From assembly GCA_029098225.1 (NCBI GenBank), contig JAQXNX010000010.1:310001-374000 (forward strand): DNA of 64,000 nucleotides, given 5' to 3'. Shown piece by piece: positions 8,146 through 17,789 of the stretch. The stretch's first letter is position 1; each line of letters starts with the position of its first letter. Under the pieces are notes generated by a model that saw only the letters and a program-made list of their open reading frames with translations, did not search any database and was not told the DNA's origin. Position numbers and translations under genes: made by a program. This DNA comes from Spirochaetales bacterium (lineage in GTDB: Bacteria; Spirochaetota; Spirochaetia; Treponematales; Treponemataceae).

Positions 8146-9072
8146 TTAATTCAAAGCTCCAGTAAGTTTTGCAATCAAAGCCATTCTTGCAAACATTCCA
8201 TATTTTACCTGCTTAAAATAGGCAGCTCGAGGATCTTCGTCTACGTCTGGAGTAATTTCATTTACACGAGGAAGCGGATGTAAAACAATCATATTTTTTC
8301 TTGCAAGCTTCATTCTTTCCTTGTCAAGGATGTAACTGTCTTTAAGGCGGATGTAATCCTGTTCGTTAAAGAATCGTTCTTTCTGAACTCGGGTCATGTA
8401 AAGAATATCTAACTGATCAATTACTTCATCAAGACTTTCAACAATTTCGTACTTTACGCCAGCTGGTTCAAGTATGTTTGTAATTAAATAATCTGGAACT
8501 GAAAGCTCTTTTGGACTTATGAAGATATATTTGTTTCCCTTAAAGTGGCGGAGAGCTTCGGCAAGAGAATGAACTGTTCTTCCGAATTTTAAATCTCCAC
8601 AGAAACCAACAGTATGATTTTCCAGTCCACCTAAAAGCTGTCTGATTGTTACAAGGTCTGTAAGAGTTTGTGTTGGATGAAAGTGACCACCGTCTCCTGC
8701 ATTAATAATAGGGCAGGCAGAATATTTACTTGCAAGAAGAGCTGCTCCTTCTTTAGGATTTCGCATTGCAATAATATCTGCGTAACTTGAAACAACCCTG
8801 ATTGTGTCGGCAAGAGTTTCTCCTTTTACCGAAGATGTATTGTCTGCATCTGAAAAGCCTTCAACACTTCCACCAAGGCGAAGCATAGCTGCTTCAAAAG
8901 AAAGCCTTGTTCTTGTGCTTGGCTCAAAAAAAAGTGTCGCAAGAATTTTCCCGCGACACACATCTTGAAATGATTTTGGATCAACAATAATTTGTTCTGC
9001 TAATGAACAAATTTCTTCAATTTCAGAAACTGTTAAATCATCTGGTTGGATCAAATGACGACCGGTTAGCAT
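8146..9072 (-). CDS. pyrB: Aspartate carbamoyltransferase catalytic subunit
   Basis: 308 aa from the start chosen here. It condenses carbamoyl phosphate with aspartate. The carbamoyl-phosphate loop is '[13 protein letters not shown]', with 'HPTQTLTDL' and 'HPLPRVNEI' as substrate motifs. The frame extends upstream to 9135, but the ATG at 9072 ('MLTGRHLI') has AAGAGG 9 nt before it and matches the normal N-terminus of the family, whereas the upstream ATGs have no ribosome site. It heads the operon pyrB-pyrI-pyrC-S41-HD-GYP. A possible promoter lies at 9101-9129. Confidence 0.94.
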   Translation of the reverse strand: MLTGRHLIQPDDLTVSEIEEICSLAEQIIVDPKSFQDVCRGKILATLFFEPSTRTRLSFEAAMLRLGGSVEGFSDADNTSSVKGETLADTIRVVSSYADIIAMRNPKEGAALLASKYSACPIINAGDGGHFHPTQTLTDLVTIRQLLGGLENHTVGFCGDLKFGRTVHSLAEALRHFKGNKYIFISPKELSVPDYLITNILEPAGVKYEIVESLDEVIDQLDILYMTRVQKERFFNEQDYIRLKDSYILDKERMKLARKNMIVLHPLPRVNEITPDVDEDPRAAYFKQVKYGMFARMALIAKLTGALN

Positions 9073-9100
9073 AGATATAAACCTCTTATGAATTTTTTCA

Positions 9101-9151
9101 ATCTTACTTAATATTTTATTCATTTTCAAGTACATATTTTTGATGTATAAT
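9101..9151. promoter_or_regulatory. Divergent promoters of the pyr operon and the EAL gene, sharing a -35 region
   Basis: On the minus strand TTGAAA (9124-9129) and TAAGAT (9101-9106) with a 17-nt spacer suit a promoter for pyrB. On the plus strand TTTTCA (9123-9128) and a perfect TATAAT (9146-9151), also 17 nt apart, face the EAL gene. The two -35 boxes overlap, so polymerase binding in one direction should exclude the other. The plus-strand start would fall at the ATG at 9158. Confidence 0.5.
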
Positions 9152-9157
9152 ATTTTT

Positions 9158-11233
9158 ATGAGTAAGAAAAAAGAACGAAAAATAAAGAGACTTCAAAGGC
9201 TTTCCATCTGGCCTACAATTCTTGGAATGATTATTACAGAATTAGTAATTTTTATTTTTGCTGTTTTTAGCTGTGGAATTTCTCTTGCAGGAATAATAAA
9301 TTCTGCAATAATTAATACAACAAAAGACTGTTATAAAGTTGTGAATTATGTAAACAAAAATTGGAGTGCGGAAGAAAATGCCCGTATAAAGCTTGAGGAA
9401 AGTCTGGAAAATTTTTCAAATTCTTACGATGACATCTGGGAGATTCATTTAGATTACAAAAATGATATTTTTAAAAAATTTCCAAAACTTGAAAATCAAA
9501 TAGAAGCTGAAGATCTTCTTTCTTTTAATGAAAATGGTGTTATGTATTTAATAGATGAAGAGCAAGAAGAAAGCTTTTTAGGCTTAACTGCAAGATTCGA
9601 AACGGAAGATGATTTGCAGACCTGGATAGATTTTCATAATGATTTGAATAATACAAAAATAGAGCCAGACGTTAAAATTGATTATAATCTTGGAACAATT
9701 TTTAAATCTTTTAATCCGGTTTATGTTTTAACAGATAAAGATTTTATTTCGTGGTCATTCAAAGAAGCTCCAGTTTTTCATGCGATTGCTCTTTATAAAA
9801 CTTCTGTTCCAGATTTAAATGTTTGTTTTAAAATCCACTACAAGATAAATTTTTATCAGGCAAATTTAATGGCAACAATTCTCTTATTCTTTTTTATTGT
9901 AATTATTGTCAGTGGAATTTATGAGATTATAAAAGTAATTTCTTTAGTTCATGAAAAGAAGCGAGTTAATAAGCTTGTTAATACAGATCCAATTACTGGT
10001 GGAAAGAATAGTAATTATTTTATTCAAAAATCAAAAAAAGAAATTTCAAAATTTCGACGTCACTATGCAATAGTTCAGCTTAGGCTGGAAAAATATAGAA
10101 ATTATTGTACAGCCTATGGAAACCGCAAAGGTGAAAATCTTCTGGAAGAATTGAATCTTGCAATGTTGAATTATATTTCTAAAAAAGAATTAGTTGCTCA
10201 TGTCGAAAAATCTGATTTTGCGCTTTTACTTTTTTATACGAATAAAGAGGCTTTTGAAATTCGTTTAAGAAATTTAATGAATATTTTGCAGGAAAAAAAT
10301 ATCGATGAGCATTTGAGTTTTTCTGCAGGAGTTTGTATTGTAGATAGTAAAAATGATGATGTTTCAAATTTACTTTCTTATGCCGGAATTGCAATTCCAA
10401 AAGAAATAAAGGTTCAGAATGAAATTGTCTGGTTTAATGATTCTATGAAAGAAGAGTTGATCTGGGAACGTCATATTGAAGATGATATGGAAAAAGCTCT
10501 CGAAAATCATGATTTTAAAGTTTTTCTTCAGCCAAAATATTCTACAAAAAAAGAAGTTCTTTCTGCTGCAGAAGCTCTTGTACGCTGGACTCATCCAACA
10601 TTAGGATTTATTTCTCCGGGAAAATTCATTCCGCTGTTTGAAAAGAACGGCTTCATTCTTAAGCTTGATGATTACATGCTTACAGAAGTTTCCAGGCTTC
10701 AGGCTGGATGGCTGAATGAAGGAAAACAGCTTGTTCCAATATCTGTAAATGTATCTCGCGCACATTTTGCAGAAGAGAATCTTGCAGAGCATATTTGTTC
10801 TATTGTTGACGGATTTAATGTTCCTCATGAATTTATTGAACTTGAATTAACAGAAAGTGCTTTCTTTGATGACAAAGAGGTTTTACTAACAACCGTTCGT
10901 AAGTTAAAGTCGTTTGGTTTTAAAGTTTCTATGGATGATTTTGGTGCGGGTTATTCTTCTCTGAATTCATTAAAGGAACTTCCTCTTGATATTATTAAAC
11001 TGGATGCAGAATTTTTCAGAAGCGTGGATGATATTTCCCGCTCAAATCTTATTGTCGGTGATACAATTACTCTTGCAAAAAAACTTGGAATGCAGATTGT
11101 TGCAGAAGGAATTGAAACCCGTGAGCAGGTTGATTTTCTTGCAAAGCAGGACTGTGATTTGATTCAAGGTTTTTATTTTTCTAAGCCTTTACCAGTTAAT
11201 GAATTTGAAGAAAAGGCTTTTGGAAAAGAATAG
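9158..11233 (+). CDS. Membrane-bound degenerate-GGDEF/EAL protein, probable c-di-GMP phosphodiesterase
   Basis: 691 aa. A membrane segment near residues 15-45 and another near 230-255 bracket a periplasmic sensor of about 180 residues without a recognised family. A GGDEF-like domain follows but lacks the GGDEF signature (the site reads 'EKSDFALLL'), so it should not make c-di-GMP. The EAL domain looks active: 'AEALVRW', 'VNVSRAHF', 'ELTES', '[10 protein letters not shown]', 'DIIKLD' and 'VAEGIET' hold the metal and catalytic residues. A TTG 18 nt upstream extends the frame, but the ATG fits better. No Shine-Dalgarno is present; TATAAT ends 6 nt before the ATG. Confidence 0.88.
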   Translation: MSKKKERKIKRLQRLSIWPTILGMIITELVIFIFAVFSCGISLAGIINSAIINTTKDCYKVVNYVNKNWSAEENARIKLEESLENFSNSYDDIWEIHLDYKNDIFKKFPKLENQIEAEDLLSFNENGVMYLIDEEQEESFLGLTARFETEDDLQTWIDFHNDLNNTKIEPDVKIDYNLGTIFKSFNPVYVLTDKDFISWSFKEAPVFHAIALYKTSVPDLNVCFKIHYKINFYQANLMATILLFFFIVIIVSGIYEIIKVISLVHEKKRVNKLVNTDPITGGKNSNYFIQKSKKEISKFRRHYAIVQLRLEKYRNYCTAYGNRKGENLLEELNLAMLNYISKKELVAHVEKSDFALLLFYTNKEAFEIRLRNLMNILQEKNIDEHLSFSAGVCIVDSKNDDVSNLLSYAGIAIPKEIKVQNEIVWFNDSMKEELIWERHIEDDMEKALENHDFKVFLQPKYSTKKEVLSAAEALVRWTHPTLGFISPGKFIPLFEKNGFILKLDDYMLTEVSRLQAGWLNEGKQLVPISVNVSRAHFAEENLAEHICSIVDGFNVPHEFIELELTESAFFDDKEVLLTTVRKLKSFGFKVSMDDFGAGYSSLNSLKELPLDIIKLDAEFFRSVDDISRSNLIVGDTITLAKKLGMQIVAEGIETREQVDFLAKQDCDLIQGFYFSKPLPVNEFEEKAFGKE

Positions 11234-11234
11234 T

Positions 11235-12680
11235 TCATTCTACGGCTGCTGTAGCCTGAATAATTTTATCAGAAGGCAACTTTCTGAAAAACCATATCAG
11301 GTATGGAATTGCTGTGAGCATACTAAAGAAGTCTGCCACAGCCTGCGTTATTTCTACTCCAAAAAGACCAAAAAGGCGCGGTAAAATCAAAATTGCTGGA
11401 ATAAAATAAATACCTTGTCTGTTCATAGAAAGGAATGTAGCAGCTTTAATATGACGTGTACTTTGCATAAGCATATTCGTTCCAACTATTATTGCATGAA
11501 GTGGAAGAAAAGCTGCCTGCCAGCGTAGAGCAACAACTCCAACAGAAATTACATCTGGATCATTTCTGAATTTTGCAATAATTTGCGGGGCAAAAATAAA
11601 TGCTGTAGCTGCAAAAACTGCCATAACTGCAGCTCCACTGGTTACAAGAAAAACATATGCTTTTTTAACGCGATCATAACGCTTAGCTCCATAATTGTAT
11701 CCGCTTACAGGACTAAAGCCCTGACCAATTCCAATCATTAAGCTTGCAATAAACATAATTATTTTTCCAACAATAGACATAGCGGCAATTGCTGCAACAC
11801 CAAAAATTGCAGCATTCCTGTTAAGCATTATAGAAGCAATACTTGCTAATCCCTGGCGGGCAAGGGAAGGTAATCCGGTTGTTGTAACTTTTCCAAGCAC
11901 TCGTAAATCTTTTGAAACATTTTTGATGCTTATGTGGCAGATAGATTTTCTTCTTAAATAAAAAGAAAGAAGAAGCCAGAAGCTTGTAAACTGTGTAAGC
12001 AGAGTACATAGCGCAGCACCTCGAATTCCAAGTCCAAATCCTTTAAGTACAATTCCTGAATTAAAAATTGGAAGTTTATCAAAAATAAAGAATGGATCAA
12101 GAAGCATGTTCAAAATTCCACCGCTTGTAAGTGCAATCATACTGAAAAAAGCTTTTCCTTCTGCACGTAAATCATTATTCAGAACAAATGATGCGCACAT
12201 AAAAGGTGCACCCCAGAAAATAAATAAAGCATAATCTTCAGCAAAAGGAAGAACGGCTTCATCTGCACCTACAAAACCAAGAACGGTTTTTGCAAATAAA
12301 TTGCCAAAGCAGGTAATGAGAATTCCAATTATAAGGGCAGCAAAAAAAGCAGTTGAGCTTATAACAGAAGCTTCTGCATTTCGTTTTTGTCCAAGTCTTA
12401 TAGAAACCAGACTTCCAGAACCCATTCCAAGTGTAAATCCACATGCCTGAATAATTGACATAATCGGGAATACAAGACCAACGGCGGCACTAGCCTCGTT
12501 TCCAAGCTGCGAAACAAAAAATGTATCTGCCATATTGTATAGCGAAGTTACCAGCATAGAAATGATTGTTGGAATTGCAAGTTTAGTAATCAGCCTCCAT
12601 ACTGGAGTATTTACCATTTTGTTGTACTGTTCGTCGGCAGTAGGCTCGTGACTATTATTCAGGTTTAATTTGGTTTCCAT
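11235..12680 (-). CDS. MATE-family multidrug/sodium antiporter
   Basis: 481 aa with about 12 hydrophobic segments and the MATE pattern: an N-terminal 'LAIPTIISMLVTSLYNMADTFFVSQLG'-type helix, and 'GQGFSPVSGYNYGAKRYDRV' at the start of the second half, where the two six-helix bundles meet. Such transporters export drugs or metabolites against Na+ or H+. It converges on the EAL gene with a 1-nt gap and no terminator is visible between them. There is no ribosome site; TATTAT (12687-12692) stands 6 nt before the ATG. Confidence 0.9.
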   Translation of the reverse strand: METKLNLNNSHEPTADEQYNKMVNTPVWRLITKLAIPTIISMLVTSLYNMADTFFVSQLGNEASAAVGLVFPIMSIIQACGFTLGMGSGSLVSIRLGQKRNAEASVISSTAFFAALIIGILITCFGNLFAKTVLGFVGADEAVLPFAEDYALFIFWGAPFMCASFVLNNDLRAEGKAFFSMIALTSGGILNMLLDPFFIFDKLPIFNSGIVLKGFGLGIRGAALCTLLTQFTSFWLLLSFYLRRKSICHISIKNVSKDLRVLGKVTTTGLPSLARQGLASIASIMLNRNAAIFGVAAIAAMSIVGKIIMFIASLMIGIGQGFSPVSGYNYGAKRYDRVKKAYVFLVTSGAAVMAVFAATAFIFAPQIIAKFRNDPDVISVGVVALRWQAAFLPLHAIIVGTNMLMQSTRHIKAATFLSMNRQGIYFIPAILILPRLFGLFGVEITQAVADFFSMLTAIPYLIWFFRKLPSDKIIQATAAVE

Positions 12681-12774
12681 AGGGATATAATAATTCTAAT
12701 GGTTCAGAAGTTCAATTACGTAAATCTTTACCAGATTTATAGAGAAGGTTTCAATTTTTATGCATGCTTGATGA

Positions 12775-12810
12775 TATAATTTTTAACGTAGTACAATTAT
12801 TATTGTGTAC
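12775..12810 (+). promoter_or_regulatory. Candidate promoter and operator of the glycosidase-like gene
   Basis: A TATAAT at 12775-12780 with TTTCAA 17 nt upstream is followed by a GTACAAT...ATTGTGTAC inverted pair (12791-12810) at the expected transcript start, a place where a repressor could act. The inverted repeat is imperfect (2-nt offset), so confidence is low. Confidence 0.35.
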
Positions 12811-12907
12811 GTACGTTTGAGAAAATTCTGTGTACTCGTGTAAGACTTCCGTCAAGAATGTTCTATGCGTTAGTGAATTCCAGAGTTCTGATTCTATAGG
12901 AGTTTGT

Positions 12908-14749
12908 ATGTTTTATAAAAATTTCAAGACTGTTACTTATTGTGTTGCGGGGTGGGTTAATCATATAACCGAAGATCAGCTTCGCAAAGATGCAGATTTT
13001 TTACAGAAGTATGTAAAAATAGATAAAATTTATCTTGAAACTTTCCGTGATGAATTTGCAACTCGCGAACAGATTGAAATGGTAAAGCGCGTAATGAAAG
13101 ATTACGGAATTGAAGTTTCCGGCGGAATTACTACAGTAACGCCAAATCTAAACGATAGCGATAAAAAACGTCAGCGTCTTTTTAATACTTTCTGTTATTG
13201 CAACGAGCCTATGCGTGCAAGGCTCAAGGAAGTAAGCGAGTATACAGCTTCTATTTTTGATGAATTTATAATTGATGATTTTTTCTTTACTCAATGCATG
13301 TGTGAAGATTGTATTCGCGAGAAGGGAAATCGCTCGTGGTCAGAATTCCGTCTTGCAAAAATGCTTGAAGTTTCTGAAAATCTTATAATAAAACCGGCTA
13401 AAAAAATAAATCCAAAAATTAAAATAATTATAAAATATCCTAACTGGCGGGAAAGCTTTCAGGAAACAGGTTACAATCCGGGGCAACAGCGTGAGATTTT
13501 TGATTCAATTTATACTGGAACAGAAACTCGCCATGGAGCACAAACAGATCAGCATCTTCCGCGATATTTAAGTTATTCATTAATGCGATATTTTGAAAGT
13601 GTCGCTCCAGGAAAAAATGGAGGCGGTTGGTTTGATCCATTTGACTGCGACAGAATAGATACTTATCTGGAACAGGCTTATTTAACTGCTTTTGCAAAAC
13701 CAAAAGAAATTATGATGTTTTGCTGGCCGGCTATTGCAGGAAATAAACGAGCGACTCCTCTTGGTTTTATGTACGATAAACTTGATGCTGTTCTTTCTCA
13801 TCTTGGAAATCCATGCGGGTTAAAAACTTACATTCCTTTTAATTCTAAGGGAGATGATCATATTGAAGATTTTCTTGGAATGATTGGTGTTCCTATGGAG
13901 CCTGTCTGCAATTTTCCAGAGCTGGCGAAACCGGCTGAATCTGCAGCGGTTAAAATAGGCGAGTTTGGAACAGAAAATTCTGTTTTAGTAACAGAAGCTT
14001 CTCTGGAAGATTCAAAAATTGTTGAAAAGATTTGTGCATTTGTGAAGGGTGGTGGACATATTATTGATACATCAAGATTTATGATTGGTGCGCTCAAAAA
14101 GTATCCTGAGATTAGTGAACTAACGAGCGTTAGTTATACAGGACGTCATTTAACTGCCGATGAATTTCAGATTTCGGGTGAAATAGCACATTCAAAAAAT
14201 TATGTAAAGTCTGAAACACAAATTGAATTTCCGTTGCTTGAGCATCGGAATAATTCTACCTGGTCTGTGATGAATGCAGGGCATGGGGAATATCACGAAA
14301 GTATCCTCTGCTATGATACGTATGGTAAAGGTCGTTTTAGCATACTGACTCTTCCGGATATGCCTTCAAAAATTTATGATATGCCGGAGCAGGCTCTTAC
14401 TGCTATTCGTAAAGAACTTGATGTTTCCGGAATATGGATTGATGCGGGCAGTGGAATTTCTCTTTTTACTTATGACAATAAAACTTTCGGATTATATTGC
14501 TATACTTGGGATAATTGTGCTCCGCAGGAATTTAATATTCATATTCGGGGAAAGGTAAAAGAGCTTGTAAGAATTTCCGATGGTAGTGCGCCAGCTCCAT
14601 GGAAGCCAAACTCTCTTTTACCTTTATATACTAAGGCTGCTGCAAATGGGGCTGGCGGAAGTAGCACTGCACCTTCTTATGAAACCGTTTTCTATAGTCG
14701 TGCTACTCCAGGCGAATTTGATTTCTTCAAAATCATTTTTGAAGAATAA
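12908..14749 (+). CDS. Unassigned glycoside-hydrolase-like protein (TIM-barrel plus amidotransferase-like domains)
   Basis: 613 aa. The start at 12908 is chosen for AGGAG 5 nt upstream; the open frame reaches 26 codons further. No signal peptide, so it should act in the cytoplasm. The first 350 residues look like a (beta/alpha)8 glycosidase-type barrel, with strand-end motifs such as 'KIYLETFRDEF', 'EFIIDDFFFTQCMCEDC' (acidic pair plus a Cys-x-Cys-x2-Cys cluster) and 'EIMMFCWP'. Residues about 355-470 resemble a glutamine-amidotransferase-like (GH42/trimerisation-type) domain, and the C-terminus a beta-sandwich. I cannot assign a GH family or substrate. It stands alone between convergent genes. 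Confidence 0.6.
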   Translation: MFYKNFKTVTYCVAGWVNHITEDQLRKDADFLQKYVKIDKIYLETFRDEFATREQIEMVKRVMKDYGIEVSGGITTVTPNLNDSDKKRQRLFNTFCYCNEPMRARLKEVSEYTASIFDEFIIDDFFFTQCMCEDCIREKGNRSWSEFRLAKMLEVSENLIIKPAKKINPKIKIIIKYPNWRESFQETGYNPGQQREIFDSIYTGTETRHGAQTDQHLPRYLSYSLMRYFESVAPGKNGGGWFDPFDCDRIDTYLEQAYLTAFAKPKEIMMFCWPAIAGNKRATPLGFMYDKLDAVLSHLGNPCGLKTYIPFNSKGDDHIEDFLGMIGVPMEPVCNFPELAKPAESAAVKIGEFGTENSVLVTEASLEDSKIVEKICAFVKGGGHIIDTSRFMIGALKKYPEISELTSVSYTGRHLTADEFQISGEIAHSKNYVKSETQIEFPLLEHRNNSTWSVMNAGHGEYHESILCYDTYGKGRFSILTLPDMPSKIYDMPEQALTAIRKELDVSGIWIDAGSGISLFTYDNKTFGLYCYTWDNCAPQEFNIHIRGKVKELVRISDGSAPAPWKPNSLLPLYTKAAANGAGGSSTAPSYETVFYSRATPGEFDFFKIIFEE

Positions 14750-14782
14750 AAAATTCTTGATGCATTTTGCAGACATTTTATC

Positions 14783-15652
14783 TCATGAACCGGTTCCGTC
14801 GTACTTTCTTGCACCCAGAAGCCAGAAGCGATAGCTCAGATAGAAGAAGAGCAGGCCAATCAGTGGCGAGAGCCATGAGAGTAGCGGAACTGAATCCGGG
14901 CGGAGAACAACTAAGGCCGGGTAGTATGCAATAAAGGCAATCGGAATCACAAAGGTAAAGACGATTCTGAAAACTGAATTAAAGATGCTTGCAGGATATT
15001 TTGCAAAATCCTTAAAACGGAACATGATTACCATTATATAGCCCGAGTTCTGAATCCAGAAGCAGGTGGCGGCCGCAAAGTTCATGATTGCAATCATAAA
15101 AAGTGAAGCTGCAATCAGAAAGAGCACTGTCTGAGCAATGGTCGCCGCAGTTACCGGAATTGCAAGATGTCTCCAGGCATATACCAGAGTTCCTGTACCA
15201 AAAGCCAGCTGGCCCAGTCCCTTCACATCAAAAACTTCAGAAATATAATAAAAGAAGATATTTATCGGGCGGAAGCAGTACTTAATAAAGTCGCCGGTTT
15301 TTACCACATAGCGCAAATTCCAGTTGTTATCAAAAAAGCACTGAACAGGAGTAAGGGCAATCAGCGAAAAGCCGTAAAGAAAAAGCATCTCGTACATTGT
15401 CCAGCCATTGATGGACGGAAAGTTCTGAAAGAGAATATAGAAGGTTACAAAACCAACCAGATTTGAAACAATCATTCCGATATTTGAAATCACAAAGTCT
15501 GCACGGTAGCTCATTTTGCTCTTCAAATCCTGAAGAAGAATTTTTCTGTAAATATCAAGATAAAACTTTAAGCCGCGTCTTTTTGTAACAGCCTTTACAG
15601 CAGATCCAGTACCAGTATTAACACCTGCCCCGTTACTTATTTTTTCCTTCAT
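14783..15652 (-). CDS. ABC-2 type transporter permease (COG3694-like)
   Basis: 289 aa with six hydrophobic segments after an N-terminal basic stretch ('TKRRGLKFYLDIYRKILLQDLKSKMSYRADF' region). The pattern of paired permeases beside a long ATPase is typical of the DUF990/YhbJ-type ABC exporters whose substrate is unknown. The ATG has GGAGG 8 nt upstream, inside the end of the preceding permease gene (gap 3 nt), so translation is coupled. Last gene of the exporter operon. Confidence 0.8.
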   Translation of the reverse strand: MKEKISNGAGVNTGTGSAVKAVTKRRGLKFYLDIYRKILLQDLKSKMSYRADFVISNIGMIVSNLVGFVTFYILFQNFPSINGWTMYEMLFLYGFSLIALTPVQCFFDNNWNLRYVVKTGDFIKYCFRPINIFFYYISEVFDVKGLGQLAFGTGTLVYAWRHLAIPVTAATIAQTVLFLIAASLFMIAIMNFAAATCFWIQNSGYIMVIMFRFKDFAKYPASIFNSVFRIVFTFVIPIAFIAYYPALVVLRPDSVPLLSWLSPLIGLLFFYLSYRFWLLGARKYDGTGS

Positions 15653-15655
15653 ACC

Positions 15656-16465
15656 CTAACCTCCGTTTACAGTAATTTTCTTGAGTGAAAAATTCCAGAA
15701 AGCACTGCCGACTGCCGTAAGGGCCAGACACCAGGCTAACTGGAGCAGCAGCGTGAAGACCAGCCCGCTTCCCAGAGTGTAGCCCGGCTTTTGAAGCAGC
15801 ACGTTGAGCGGCGTATCATAAATACAGCGAAAAGGAAGATACTGCACAATGTTACGCAGAGTCTCCGGGAAGAAAGCCAGCGGAATCGATGCACCGGAAA
15901 GCAGAAGGACAATACACTCCTTCACCATATTCAGTCCCCAGGTTGATTCCGTATACAGACAGATTGTTGCGCAAATCATATCTATACTGAAGTTGATGAC
16001 CAGAGCCATAATCACGGACATCACAAAGAAAAGCAGATTAAAGCTGAGTGCTATACTACCTTTCGTTAGTATATTGATGATTATGAAGGTAGGCAAAAAA
16101 GTCAGAAAGAAGGACATGATGTTTTCGCCTATGTAAGACCAGAAGCTGTAGCCGCGGAAGCTCATAGGCTTAAGAAGCTTGAGCACAATTGAACCCGACT
16201 GGATTTCCCGGCTCATGTCCCAGACAAGAAAGACCTCGAGAAAGTTAAAAAGCGCTGTTGCAAGTACAAGGTAAACCAGAGTGTCATTCAATGTCATTCC
16301 GTTTACAACGTCACTGCCAGAGCTGGCGTAAATTGCCTTCCACAAAAAATAAATCAGAACCAGATAAATCAGATTTCCAAAAAGTGTTACAAAAGTTCCC
16401 AGCCTGTAGTGAAGCTTTTCCATCATTCCCAGGCGGGTTAATGCTAAGTATTTTTTTATGTTCAT
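15656..16465 (-). CDS. ABC-2 type transporter permease (COG4587-like)
   Basis: 269 aa with six hydrophobic segments and a short N-terminal cytoplasmic stretch ('MNIKKYLALTRLGMMEKL'). It pairs with the next permease to form the membrane channel. GGAGA lies 7 nt before the ATG. It is separated from the ATPase gene by a 200-bp spacer full of hairpins, so permease level may be set separately from the ATPase. Confidence 0.8.
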   Translation of the reverse strand: MNIKKYLALTRLGMMEKLHYRLGTFVTLFGNLIYLVLIYFLWKAIYASSGSDVVNGMTLNDTLVYLVLATALFNFLEVFLVWDMSREIQSGSIVLKLLKPMSFRGYSFWSYIGENIMSFFLTFLPTFIIINILTKGSIALSFNLLFFVMSVIMALVINFSIDMICATICLYTESTWGLNMVKECIVLLLSGASIPLAFFPETLRNIVQYLPFRCIYDTPLNVLLQKPGYTLGSGLVFTLLLQLAWCLALTAVGSAFWNFSLKKITVNGG

Positions 16466-16665
16466 AAAAAGTCTCCGTAATATTTCAAACAGTCGGCAAG
16501 CACAGCTTGCCTCTGAGCCGTTCTTTCGATAATCCTAAATGTGTAAGCTCGCTGGCGAGCGGTGTTCTATAGCAGAGCGTTAAGAAAATTGCGAAAGCAA
16601 TTTTTAGCTCTACTACATCCCCCGCTGTCGCAGCTCGTTTTTTAACGGATTTTCGATTTTAGGCT
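16466..16665. repeat. Array of short perfect hairpins between exporter ATPase and permease genes
   Basis: Three strong stems lie in this GC-richer spacer: GGCAAGC/GCTTGCC with a 3-nt loop (16496-16512), GCTCGC/GCGAGC with a 2-nt loop (about 16550-16563), and AAAATTGC/GCAATTTT with a GAAA tetraloop (16585-16604). The last could act as a terminator or an mRNA-stabilising structure inside the operon. No coding sequence is seen here. Confidence 0.6.
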
Positions 16666-17613
16666 TTACGCACTTCGCGACGCAGCCTGAGCGTAAATCT
16701 TCTTAATCACTTCTTCCGTAGAAATATCTTCCACGCTGATATCCTTGATGCCGCCCTTTTTCTGATACTCTGCAATTACAGACATGACATCTGTCTTAGA
16801 CTCATCAACAACAATTTCTTTCCAGCCGCTATCGGCAAGGTTGAGACGCAGTGTTCTGTAGGAACCGAAATAATGCTTAAGGTGCTCAATGTCGTTATCG
16901 TAAATCATGCTGCCGTGATCAATAATCACAATTCTCTGACAGAGGGCATCGACATCACCCATATCATGAGTTGTAAGAATTACCGTTGTATTTTTTTCCT
17001 GATTCAGACCTTTGATAAGCTCGCGGATTTTTGCCTTCATCGCAACGTCCAGCCCGATTGTAGGCTCATCAAGAAATACAATTTTCGGGTTATGCAGAAA
17101 GGCCGCAAGAATATCACTTAAAGTACGCTGACCAAGAGACATCTGGCGAACAGGCTTGTGCAGAAGATTTTCAATATCTGCCAGTGAACCGTAAAGCTCC
17201 AGCATCTGCTTATAGTCGCTATCGGGAATCATATAAATATCCTTGAGCAACTTGAAGGATTCAATCAGCGGCAGCGACCACCAGAGCTGACTTCTTTGTC
17301 CGAAAACAACACCGATATTTTCTGCATTTCGGGTACGGTTTTTATAAGGCACAGTTCCGTTTACAAGAATTTCACCGCGGGTCGGTTCAAGCACGCCGGT
17401 CATCATTTTGATGGTTGTAGATTTTCCGGCACCGTTCGGTCCAAGGTAGCCAACTATTTCTCCCGATTTTATATTGATTGAAATATTATCCACGGCCGTA
17501 ACTGTTTTATAGTCGCGGGAAAATAAATCTTTAAGACTACCCTTAAGCCCCTCGTGGCGGTTGAGAACCTTAAACTCCTTTGTCACATTCTTCAAGATGA
17601 TTGCATCTTCCAT
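16666..17613 (-). CDS. ABC transporter ATP-binding protein (COG4586-like)
   Basis: 315 aa. The start at 17613 is fixed by GGAGGT 8 nt upstream; the frame extends 25 codons further without a site. Walker A is 'GPNGAGKSTT', the signature is the variant 'MSLGQR', Walker B is 'KIVFLDEPTIGLD', and the switch histidine is in 'LTTHDMGDV'. The N-terminus before Walker A is long ('FSRDYKTVTAVDNISI'), as in the ATPases that serve paired DUF990-type permeases. It energises export through the two permeases downstream. Divergent from the AraC regulator, with a MITE-like element between. Confidence 0.9.
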   Translation of the reverse strand: MEDAIILKNVTKEFKVLNRHEGLKGSLKDLFSRDYKTVTAVDNISINIKSGEIVGYLGPNGAGKSTTIKMMTGVLEPTRGEILVNGTVPYKNRTRNAENIGVVFGQRSQLWWSLPLIESFKLLKDIYMIPDSDYKQMLELYGSLADIENLLHKPVRQMSLGQRTLSDILAAFLHNPKIVFLDEPTIGLDVAMKAKIRELIKGLNQEKNTTVILTTHDMGDVDALCQRIVIIDHGSMIYDNDIEHLKHYFGSYRTLRLNLADSGWKEIVVDESKTDVMSVIAEYQKKGGIKDISVEDISTEEVIKKIYAQAASRSA

Positions 17614-17639
17614 AAAAACCTCCGTTATAAAAACAAAGA

Positions 17640-17789
17640 AATCTGGAGCGGAGAATTCATCAGAACTGCCGCTTCGCAGCAGCCACAAAAAGAGTGTTTT
17701 TGAACCACGCCCCGCTCCCTCGCGCCAGCATTACTGAACACATTTATAATGCATAATCCCAATGAGTGTCTGGATCTCCGCTCCAGATT
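17640..17789. mobile_element. MITE-like element 1: 15-bp perfect terminal inverted repeats round a shared core
   Basis: AATCTGGAGCGGAGA (17640-17654) and its exact complement (17775-17789) bound a 150-bp non-coding segment. Inside, 17666-17752 matches 19979-20066 at roughly 85 percent by eye, including CAAAAAGAGTGTTTTTG (a 6-bp hairpin) and CCACGCCCCGCTCC. No target-site duplication is obvious. It sits between the divergent exporter and AraC genes, so it may also carry promoter or operator sequence. Confidence 0.55.
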
